Shown one piece after another: positions 1 to 5,316 of a stretch of DNA of 5,316 bases. The translations under genes and the position numbers were made by a program. Source of the DNA: Dethiosulfatibacter sp. (GTDB lineage: Bacteria > Bacillota > Clostridia > Tissierellales > Dethiosulfatibacteraceae); the NCBI GenBank assembly GCA_030591825.1, contig JAUVAG010000119.1, positions 1-5,316 of the forward strand, read 5' to 3'. Every line of letters begins with the position of its first letter. Position 1 is the first letter of the stretch. The notes beneath the pieces are model-generated. The model had not been told where the DNA came from. It made no database searches and saw nothing but the letters and a program-made list of their open reading frames with translations.

Positions 1-29
1 CCTTAATAAGTATTTAATTCATAGGTACT

Positions 30-66
30 CGACATTCACTGTCGGCATTACGACAATAAACTGTCG
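30..66 (-). repeat. Two tandem CGACA/TGTCG hairpins
   Basis: On the minus strand CGACAGTTTATTGTCG (51-66) and CGACAGTGAATGTCG (30-44) follow each other, six bases apart. Each has a 5-bp CGACA/TGTCG stem, and both share CGACAGT at the start and ATTGTCG or AATGTCG at the end. The two units therefore look like copies of one hairpin. There is no T-run after either, so they are not intrinsic terminators. They are more G/C-rich than their surroundings. Confidence 0.7.
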
Positions 67-94
67 CGGTGCACAAAATGCAAAAATATAAAAC

Positions 95-109
95 TATATA
101 TATATATAT
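95..109. repeat. TA dinucleotide tract
   Basis: Fifteen bases of alternating T and A lie in an almost G/C-free stretch (about 85-120). Flanking AAATATA and TATATTT on the minus strand could pair and are followed by a short T-run, but an all-A/U stem makes a poor terminator. Such tracts are prone to slippage and length change between strains. Confidence 0.75.
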
Positions 110-125
110 CTATATTTAAGGCTTT

Positions 126-147
126 AACGCATCAAACATAAACGCAT
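126..147. repeat. AACGCAT direct repeat pair
   Basis: AACGCAT occurs at 126-132 and 141-147, 15 bp apart start to start. Seven-base copies at this spacing may be chance; a protein-binding pair is possible but unsupported. Confidence 0.4.
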
Positions 148-207
148 TATGTGCCGTATTTAATTAATTGTTTACTACTTTTTGTCTTCTTCTTAATTGA
201 TGTTAGC

Positions 208-621
208 TTACTTCTTAGGCTTCTTAGTACCATATTTAGATCTTGACTGATTTCTCTTGTCAACACCTGAAGTATCAAGTGTACCTCTAACAATGTGGTA
301 TCTAACTCCTGGTAAGTCTTTAACTCTACCACCTCTTATAAGAACAACACTGTGTTCTTGAAGATTGTGTCCTACTCCACCGATATAAGCTGTTACTTCA
401 TTCCCGTTTGTAAGTCTTACCCTAGCAATTTTTCTAAGAGCTGAGTTAGGCTTTTTAGGTGTAACAGTTTTTACAGTAGTACAAACACCTCTTTTTTGTG
501 GTGAACTAGTCTGAACGAATTTTTTCTTCATTGAGTTGTAGCCCACGTTTAGAGCTGGCGATTTAGATTTCTTTTCAGACTTCTTTCTACCATTTCTTAC
601 CAATTGGTTAATAGTTGGCAT
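208..621 (-). CDS. rpsL: 30S ribosomal protein S12
   Basis: This 137-residue protein is S12, which sits at the decoding centre of the small subunit and controls accuracy. It carries the Firmicutes N-terminal insertion (about residues 25-40, [16 protein letters not shown]) missing from the 124-residue E. coli form. Signature motifs are [11 protein letters not shown] (54-64) and the loop [13 protein letters not shown] (97-109). K56 and K101, the positions equal to the classic streptomycin-resistance sites (E. coli K42 and K87, mature numbering), are wild type, and P104 is conserved, so the sequence gives no sign of target-based streptomycin resistance. D102 equals the aspartate that RimO methylthiolates in some bacteria. 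The tail is very basic (KKPKK), as in relatives. The start follows a perfect ribosome binding site. It lies 18 bp after ybxF, so they form one operon; rpsG is expected next but lies beyond the window. Confidence 0.98.
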   Translation of the reverse strand: MPTINQLVRNGRKKSEKKSKSPALNVGYNSMKKKFVQTSSPQKRGVCTTVKTVTPKKPNSALRKIARVRLTNGNEVTAYIGGVGHNLQEHSVVLIRGGRVKDLPGVRYHIVRGTLDTSGVDKRNQSRSKYGTKKPKK

Positions 622-626
622 TTAAG

Positions 627-635
627 CACCTCCTT
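627..635 (-). promoter_or_regulatory. Ribosome binding site of rpsL
   Basis: AAGGAGGTG in the 18-bp ybxF-rpsL gap is a full-length match to the 16S rRNA tail, 5 nt from the rpsL ATG. It is the strongest site in the window and fits a highly expressed ribosomal protein. Confidence 0.92.
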
Positions 636-639
636 GGTT

Positions 640-888
640 TTATTTTATAACAGCAGCTACAGCTGCGTTTACATCAATATTGCAGATTTCACCCAGTTCT
701 TTCATGTTTTCAACATAAATCACTTCAATGCCTTCTTCACTACATATCCGAATAATATCCACTACTACATCTGTATCTGCATCTTTTGCGATGTAGATAC
801 ATTCCACTTCATTTTTCTGAAGGGATCTTTCAGTTTGTTTCTTTCCAATAATTAATCGATTAAGTTTTTTGTATTTTTCCAATTCCAT
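640..888 (-). CDS. ybxF: L7Ae/L30e-family kink-turn RNA-binding protein (YbxF type)
   Basis: This 82-residue protein matches the small bacterial L7Ae-like family, of which Bacillus YbxF (also called RplGB) is also 82 residues and sits at the same place before rpsL. Family members bind kink-turn RNA and are reported to associate with the ribosome; their precise cell role is unclear. Visible landmarks are the IIGKKQT RNA-contact motif (residues 13-19, family form GxKQT), the strand and turn IYIAKDAD (31-38), a central helix, and the C-terminal IDVNAAVAAVI (71-81), whose loop contacts RNA in relatives. There is no signal peptide or membrane segment. The start is fixed by AGAGGTG 5 nt upstream and by length. 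It ends 18 bp before rpsL and is the first gene after the promoter near 976-1004. The older label 'ribosomal protein L7Ae' should not be read as archaeal L7Ae, which is longer. Confidence 0.93.
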   Translation of the reverse strand: MELEKYKKLNRLIIGKKQTERSLQKNEVECIYIAKDADTDVVVDIIRICSEEGIEVIYVENMKELGEICNIDVNAAVAAVIK

Positions 889-893
889 CTAAT

Positions 894-900
894 CACCTCT
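894..900 (-). promoter_or_regulatory. Ribosome binding site of ybxF
   Basis: AGAGGTG lies 5 nt before the ATG at 886-888 and continues as AGAGGTGATT, an 8-9 base match to the anti-Shine-Dalgarno. It fixes the ybxF start. Confidence 0.85.
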
Positions 901-910
901 TATACACTAT

Positions 911-942
911 GAAGATTATATGCTCTGCAGCATATAATCTTC
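911..942 (-). promoter_or_regulatory. Perfect 14-bp hairpin in the ybxF leader
   Basis: The arms GAAGATTATATGCT (911-924) and AGCATATAATCTTC (929-942) are exact reverse complements around a 4-nt loop. On the transcript the stem can gain three further A-U pairs past a single bulged G. It sits about 27 nt after the predicted transcript start and ends 11 nt before the GAGGTG ribosome binding site. It is not followed by a T-run on either strand, so it is not an ordinary intrinsic terminator. It may set leader structure, RNA stability or protein binding. Confidence 0.75.
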
Positions 943-975
943 CATAATTAACATAATGATTAGAAACACTCGAAT

Positions 976-1004
976 ATTTTAACACTTGACATTTTTAATG
1001 TCAA
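976..1004 (-). promoter_or_regulatory. Strong sigma-A-type promoter for ybxF-rpsL (str operon)
   Basis: On the minus strand a perfect -35 TTGACA (999-1004) is followed by a 17-bp spacer and -10 TAAAAT (976-981, 5 of 6 consensus). A TG one base upstream of the -10 gives an extended -10. The 26 bases upstream of the -35 (1005-1030) contain one G/C base only and resemble an UP element. The predicted start is near 969-970, giving a leader of about 81 nt to ybxF. The position between rpoC and ybxF fits an independent str-operon promoter, as in Bacillus. Readthrough from rpoBC remains possible because no terminator is seen between. The call rests on sequence match only. Confidence 0.85.
986..1004. 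repeat. Perfect 8-bp inverted repeat covering the -35 box
   Basis: TTGACATT and AATGTCAA (plus strand 986-993 and 997-1004) form an exact dyad around a 3-bp centre. One arm contains the whole -35 hexamer, and the rest lies in the promoter spacer. The placement would suit a repressor operator. In a readthrough transcript from rpoC the same sequence would form an 8-bp stem with a 3-nt loop, but there is no U-run behind it. No regulator is recognised. Confidence 0.6.
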
Positions 1005-1030
1005 TAAAATTTTAAAGTAATTTTATATTT
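1005..1030 (-). promoter_or_regulatory. A/T-rich UP-element-like tract
   Basis: The 26 bp directly upstream of the -35 box hold only one G/C base and include phased A and T runs (AAAATT, TTTAAAATTTTA on the minus strand). Such tracts bind the alpha-subunit C-terminal domain at strong ribosomal promoters. The base composition is seen; the function is inferred, and intergenic DNA here is A/T-rich generally. Confidence 0.45.
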
Positions 1031-1056
1031 ACAATGTTAATATTTTTTAGGTCTCT

Positions 1057-4000
1057 TTATTCATTATCAGATAATTTAATTTCTGACTGTTCCATTATTA
1101 CAGCTTCAACAATAGGTATTTCATCGCTTTCCACGTCTTCATCCAGCGGTTCTGAGTGTATTACTACCTTCTCGTACTTTTTCATTCCCGTACCGGCAGG
1201 TATAAGCTTACCAATTATTACATTTTCCTTAAGACCCAAAAGTCTGTCAACCTTGCCTTTTATAGCAGCGTCTGTAAGTACTCTTGTAGTTTCCTGGAAT
1301 GATGCTGACGACAAGAATGAATCTGTTGCAAGTGAAGCCTTTGTTATTCCAAGAAGTATCCTGTCACCTTCGGCTATTTCCTTGCCTTCAGCTTCAAGTT
1401 GTTCATTCTTTTCAACGAAGTCAACGTAGTTCACAAGACTTCCCGGAAGGAATTCCGAGTCTCCTGCATCATCTATCTTAACCTTACCTATCATCTGTCT
1501 GATTATTACTTCTATATGTTTATCATTTATATCAACACCCTGCATTCTGTATGTTCTTTGAACTTCCTGAAGAATATACTCCTGCAGTGCCAGTAAACCT
1601 TTGATTTTCAATATGTCGTGAGGATTGATGGAACCCTTTGTAATCTTTCCACCAAGCTCCAGGAATTCACCATTTGTAACTTCAATGATTGCACCATAAG
1701 GAATAGTGTAAGTCTTTGATTCCTTTGATTTTTCATCTGTTATAACGACTTCCTTCTTCTTAGGCGTTTCATTTATGGTTACATATCCTTCTATTTCAGA
1801 TATGATAGACAGTCCTTTTGGCTTTCTAGCCTCGAACAGCTCTTCAATCCTTGGAAGACCCTGAGTGATATCGGCAGCAGCTGCTATACCTCCTGTGTGG
1901 AAAGTACGCATTGTAAGCTGTGTACCCGGCTCTCCAATTGATTGTGCTGCGATGAATCCTACAGCTTCTCCTGCGTCAACGAGCTTGCCATTTGCAAGGT
2001 TTCTTCCATAACACTTGGTACAAACACCATGCTTAGTTTTACATGTAAGTATCGACCTTATCTTAACTGAAGTAATGCCAACATCGATTATTTCCTTGGA
2101 GATTTCCTCTGACATCATTTCACCATTTTTAATTATTATGGAACCGTCATTTGGGTTAATTACATCTTCAAGAGTATATCTTCCTACAAGTCTTTCATAA
2201 AGGTTCTCTATGACTTCTTTCTTGTCTATGAAAGCTTCAACAACCAGTGCTTCTTTTGTTCCACAGTCCTCTTCTCTTATGATCAAGTCCTGACTTACAT
2301 CTGCAAGTCTTCTTGTAAGGTATCCCGAGTCAGCGGTTCTAAGTGCTGTATCAGCAAGACCCTTTCGAGCTCCTGTTGAAGATATAAAGAACTCAAGTAC
2401 TGACAGTCCTTCACGGAAATTTGACTTAACTGGAATCTCAACAGTATGTCCAACGGCATTTGCCATAAGACCCCTCATTGCAGCTAGCTGCTTGATTTGG
2501 TTACGACTACCCCTTGCTCCAGAATGAGACATTATGAAAAGACTGTTAAGTTCTCCAAGATTTTTCATTAGTTCCTCTGTAACATCCTCTGTCGTCTTGT
2601 GCCAGATTCTTATAACATTCTCATATCTCTCTTCATCAGTCAAAATACCTCTTCTGTACTTCTTCTCATAATCGAGAACCTGTGCTTCTGCTTTTTTCAT
2701 CAAAGCTTTCTTTGCAACGGGTATTTTAATATCACTAACAGAAACGCTTATGGCTCCAATAGTTGAGTAATGGAATCCCATTTCTTTGATATAGTCAAGT
2801 ACTTCAGCAGTCCTTGTATTTCCATGTCTTCTGAAACATCTGTCTATTATGTCTCCCAGTGTACTCTTTACAACAAGCTGGTCCACTTCAAGCGAATATT
2901 TATCAACTTCCCTGTCAACATATCCAAGGTCCTGAGGTAAATCATCATTGAAGATGAATCTTCCAACTGTACTTTCGACCAATTGTCCAGGATCCTTTTC
3001 ATCAAGTTTTACTCTTACCTTAACAGTAGCATGTATCTCGACAACCTTATTATAGTAAGCAAGGAACATTTCATCATAATCCTTGAAAATCATACCATCA
3101 CCTTTACAATTCTCTTCACCTATGGTCATATAGTAGCTACCAAGAACCATATCCTGTGTAGGAGTTGTAATAGGTTTTCCATCCTTGGGTGCAAGGATAT
3201 TATTTACAGACAACATCAAGAATCTTGACTCTGCCTGAGCCTCAACTGAAAGAGGCACGTGAACAGCCATCTGGTCACCGTCGAAGTCCGCATTGTATGC
3301 AGTACATACCAGTGGGTGAAGCTTTATGGCCTTTCCTTCAACCAGTACAGGTTCGAAGGATTGTATACCAAGTCTGTGAAGAGTAGGCGCTCTGTTTAGC
3401 ATTACAGTATGTCCCTTGATAATGTCATCAAGTACATCCCATACTACAGGGTCAACTCTTTCAACTTTTTTCTTTGCACTTTTAATATTGTGTACCAGGT
3501 TGTTTTCAACCAGTTCTCTCATAACAAATGGCTTGAACAGCTCAAGTGCCATTTTCTTCGGAAGACCACACTGGTAGAATTTAAGCTCAGGACCTACAAC
3601 GATAACCGAACGTCCCGAGTAGTCAACCCTCTTACCAAGAAGGTTTTGTCTAAATCTACCTTGCTTACCTTTAAGCATGTCTGAAAGGGACTTAAGTGGT
3701 CTGTTTCCAGGACCAGTTACAGGTCTTCCCCTTCTTCCATTGTCTATAAGCGCATCAACAGCTTCCTGAAGCATCCTTTTTTCATTTTTTACAATGATTT
3801 CAGGTGCTCCAAGGTCCAGAAGCCTCTTAAGTCTGTTGTTTCTATTTATTACCCTTCTATACAAGTCATTCAAGTCTGAAGTGGCAAATCTTCCACCATC
3901 AAGCTGAACCATAGGTCTCAACTCAGGAGGAATAACTGGAACTACATCCAATACCATCCATTCCGGCTTGTTTCCAGATTTTCTAAATGCTTCTATTACT

Positions 4001-4629
4001 TCAAGTCTTCTCGTAATTCTTACTTTTTTCTGTCCGCTGCTGTCCTTAAGTGCTTTTCTTAGTTCAACAGATTGACCTTCCAGGTCAACAAGCCTGAGAA
4101 GTTCTTTGACAGCTTCCGCGCCCATTGCAGCCTTAAAGGTATTTCCATAAACTTCTCTATACTCCCTGTATTCAAGCTCTGACAAGAGCTGCTTTGAAGA
4201 AAGAGGTGTATTTCCACCGTCTATTACTATATATTGTGCGAAATACAATACCTTTTCAAGAGATCTAGGAGACATGTCCAAAATCAGACCCATTCTACTA
4301 GGTATTCCCTTGAAATACCAGATATGAGAAACAGGGGCAGCCAATGCAATATGAGCCATTCTATCTCTTCTTACCTTTGACTTTGTAACTTCAACTCCAC
4401 ATCTGTCACAAACAACACCCTTGTATCTTACTCTCTTGTATTTACCACAGTGACACTCCCAATCCTTTGTTGGACCGAATATCTTCTCACAGAACAACCC
4501 ATCCTTTTCAGGCTTCAGGGTTCTGTAGTTTATTGTTTCAGGCTTCTTTACCTCTCCGAAAGACCATTCTTCCATCTGTTCAGGTGACGCAAGACCTATT
4601 CTTATAGCTTCAATATTATTAAAATCCAT
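1057..4629 (-). CDS. rpoC: RNA polymerase beta' subunit, complete
   Basis: This 1190-residue protein is the catalytic beta' subunit, of normal length for Firmicutes. Visible landmarks are: the N-terminal zinc ribbon C59/C61/C74/C77; the sigma-binding coiled coil (about 257-297); the rudder and switch 2 region (about 297-342); the Mg-binding NADFDGD at 446-452 with D448, D450 and D452; the F-loop region (about 700-722); the bridge helix (about 744-781); the second zinc site C789/C863/C870/C873; and the trigger-loop base [19 protein letters not shown] at 896-914 with M907 and H911. The large trigger-loop insertion of Proteobacteria is absent. The ATG start gives the family N-terminus ([16 protein letters not shown]) and lies 26 bp after rpoB. 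Several normally near-invariant residues differ: MAHIAL for MGHIEL, SHSGARG for DSGARG, QLAAMRG for [15 protein letters not shown] for STHGARKG and GFIAAQ for G(V/I)IAAQ. All catalytic residues are intact, so the gene is functional. Confidence 0.99.
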   Translation of the reverse strand: MDFNNIEAIRIGLASPEQMEEWSFGEVKKPETINYRTLKPEKDGLFCEKIFGPTKDWECHCGKYKRVRYKGVVCDRCGVEVTKSKVRRDRMAHIALAAPVSHIWYFKGIPSRMGLILDMSPRSLEKVLYFAQYIVIDGGNTPLSSKQLLSELEYREYREVYGNTFKAAMGAEAVKELLRLVDLEGQSVELRKALKDSSGQKKVRITRRLEVIEAFRKSGNKPEWMVLDVVPVIPPELRPMVQLDGGRFATSDLNDLYRRVINRNNRLKRLLDLGAPEIIVKNEKRMLQEAVDALIDNGRRGRPVTGPGNRPLKSLSDMLKGKQGRFRQNLLGKRVDYSGRSVIVVGPELKFYQCGLPKKMALELFKPFVMRELVENNLVHNIKSAKKKVERVDPVVWDVLDDIIKGHTVMLNRAPTLHRLGIQSFEPVLVEGKAIKLHPLVCTAYNADFDGDQMAVHVPLSVEAQAESRFLMLSVNNILAPKDGKPITTPTQDMVLGSYYMTIGEENCKGDGMIFKDYDEMFLAYYNKVVEIHATVKVRVKLDEKDPGQLVESTVGRFIFNDDLPQDLGYVDREVDKYSLEVDQLVVKSTLGDIIDRCFRRHGNTRTAEVLDYIKEMGFHYSTIGAISVSVSDIKIPVAKKALMKKAEAQVLDYEKKYRRGILTDEERYENVIRIWHKTTEDVTEELMKNLGELNSLFIMSHSGARGSRNQIKQLAAMRGLMANAVGHTVEIPVKSNFREGLSVLEFFISSTGARKGLADTALRTADSGYLTRRLADVSQDLIIREEDCGTKEALVVEAFIDKKEVIENLYERLVGRYTLEDVINPNDGSIIIKNGEMMSEEISKEIIDVGITSVKIRSILTCKTKHGVCTKCYGRNLANGKLVDAGEAVGFIAAQSIGEPGTQLTMRTFHTGGIAAAADITQGLPRIEELFEARKPKGLSIISEIEGYVTINETPKKKEVVITDEKSKESKTYTIPYGAIIEVTNGEFLELGGKITKGSINPHDILKIKGLLALQEYILQEVQRTYRMQGVDINDKHIEVIIRQMIGKVKIDDAGDSEFLPGSLVNYVDFVEKNEQLEAEGKEIAEGDRILLGITKASLATDSFLSSASFQETTRVLTDAAIKGKVDRLLGLKENVIIGKLIPAGTGMKKYEKVVIHSEPLDEDVESDEIPIVEAVIMEQSEIKLSDNE

Positions 4630-4633
4630 TCAG

Positions 4634-4648
4634 GGGTTCCTCTCCCTT
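4634..4648 (-). promoter_or_regulatory. Ribosome binding region of rpoC
   Basis: On the minus strand the 26-bp rpoB-rpoC gap contains AAGGGAGAGGAACCCC before the ATG. AGAGGA, about 8 nt from the start codon, is the likely Shine-Dalgarno element. It is weaker than those of ybxF and rpsL. The short gap suggests translational coupling to rpoB. The boundaries are approximate. Confidence 0.6.
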
Positions 4649-4655
4649 CATTATA

Positions 4656-5316
<661 letters not shown>

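Larger units (their letters stand above)
71..154. repeat. Imperfect 11-bp inverted repeat enclosing the TA tract
   Basis: GCACAAAATGC (71-81) and GCATTATGTGC (144-154) pair at 10 of 11 positions with one T-T mismatch. They enclose 62 nt that include the TA tract and two AACGCAT direct repeats. In RNA they could close a larger domain just before the tandem hairpins. The match is seen; folding is inferred. Confidence 0.5.
10..165. repeat. 10-bp direct repeats flanking the structured segment
   Basis: GTATTTAATT occurs exactly at 10-19 and 156-165. The 136 bp between them (20-155) contain all the hairpins, the long inverted repeat and the TA tract. The arrangement looks like a target-site duplication around a small element, but no terminal inverted repeats are evident, and A/T-rich 10-mers can recur by chance. 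Removing one copy plus the insert would leave an rpsL-to-edge spacer of about 61 bp, closer to a typical rpsL-rpsG gap. Confidence 0.45.
1..207. other. Non-coding, structured segment after rpsL
   Basis: No credible reading frame occupies these 207 bp on either strand. On the minus strand the edge reads TTATTAAGG, which may begin the ribosome binding site of rpsG. The stretch holds two tandem hairpins, an imperfect long-range inverted repeat, a TA tract and flanking direct repeats, each listed separately. It is longer than the usual rpsL-rpsG gap. No clear terminator or good promoter was found; the best promoter-like matches are weak. Confidence 0.7.
888..964 (-). promoter_or_regulatory. Possible leader helix masking the ybxF ribosome binding site
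   Basis: On the mRNA, TCTAATCA at 957-964 (near +6 to +13 of the predicted transcript) is exactly complementary to TGATTAGA at 888-895. That segment covers the 3' half of the GAGGTGAT Shine-Dalgarno, the spacer and the A of the AUG. Two G-U pairs could extend the helix into GG of the Shine-Dalgarno. The helix would enclose the 14-bp hairpin at 911-942, giving a closed two-level fold. The complementarity is seen; the fold and any regulation are inferred. Confidence 0.45.

Noticed and set aside
86..120. Terminator made from AAATATA/TATATTT around the TA tract
   Set aside because: The stem is entirely A/U with a large loop and only a short T-run, too weak to call.
147..332. Minus-strand 61-residue frame at the end of rpsL
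   Set aside because: It is an alternative frame inside the conserved rpsL coding sequence, with no ribosome binding site or homology.
208..621. Streptomycin-resistance allele of rpsL
   Set aside because: K56 and K101 and the neighbouring PNSA and LPG residues are wild type.
604..855. Plus-strand 83-residue frame opposite ybxF
   Set aside because: It is the complement of a well-supported gene with its own ribosome binding site, and its composition is that of reverse-complement noise.
911..942. Intrinsic terminator
   Set aside because: The stem is long and perfect, but neither strand has a T-run after it, and it sits directly ahead of a good ribosome binding site downstream of a promoter.
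888..969. Canonical kink-turn in the ybxF leader for autoregulation by YbxF
   Set aside because: I looked for a 3-nt bulge followed by tandem G-A pairs and did not find a convincing one.
1034..1429. Plus-strand reading frame opposite the rpoC 3' end, and other plus-strand frames opposite rpoC and rpoB (e.g. 2983-3228, 3409-3684)
   Set aside because: They lie antisense to strongly conserved coding sequence, show no recognisable domains, and have low-complexity Ser- or hydrophobic-rich products.
4619..4651. Ten-codon frame in the rpoB-rpoC gap overlapping the rpoC start ([10 protein letters not shown])
   Set aside because: It has no Shine-Dalgarno and is too short to judge, so it is probably chance.

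Overview
The window is an ordinary, well-conserved housekeeping locus from a low-G+C Gram-positive bacterium, most likely a member of the class Clostridia. The evidence is the A+T-rich intergenic DNA, the strong AAGGAGGTG-type ribosome binding sites, the 137-residue Firmicutes-type S12 with its N-terminal insertion, an RpoC without the trigger-loop insertion of Proteobacteria, and an 82-residue YbxF-type L7Ae protein between rpoC and rpsL. I cannot name the genus with confidence.

All genes lie on the minus strand, so transcription runs from high to low coordinates. The order is: 3' end of rpoB (RNA polymerase beta, cut by the window edge), complete rpoC (beta'), a 168-bp gap, a small L7Ae/YbxF RNA-binding protein, rpsL (ribosomal protein S12), then about 207 bp of non-coding DNA to the edge. 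The window ends in TAAGG on the minus strand, which could be the start of a ribosome binding site for the usual next gene, rpsG (S7). This is the junction of the rpoBC operon and the str operon (ybxF-rpsL-rpsG-fusA-tuf), so the genes supply the transcription core and the ribosome decoding centre.

The rpoC-ybxF gap holds a strong sigma-A-type promoter (TTGACA, 17-bp spacer, TAAAAT, extended -10 TG, A/T-rich upstream tract). Its -35 box sits inside a perfect 8-bp dyad. The predicted 81-nt leader holds a perfect 14-bp hairpin, and a separate 8-nt leader segment is complementary to the ribosome binding site and first base of the ybxF start codon. Together these could form a translational switch. 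No convincing terminator was found after rpoC.

The stretch below rpsL is less ordinary. It has two tandem CGACA/TGTCG hairpins, an imperfect 11-bp long-range inverted repeat, a TA microsatellite, and a 10-bp direct repeat flanking the whole structured segment as a target duplication would. It may be a small inserted element or a structured regulatory RNA ahead of rpsG.

No new multi-gene system is visible. The best candidates for follow-up are the ybxF leader, the structured segment after rpsL, and several substitutions at normally near-invariant positions in RpoC (zinc-proximal GHIEL motif, F-loop, bridge-helix N-terminus, trigger-loop base).
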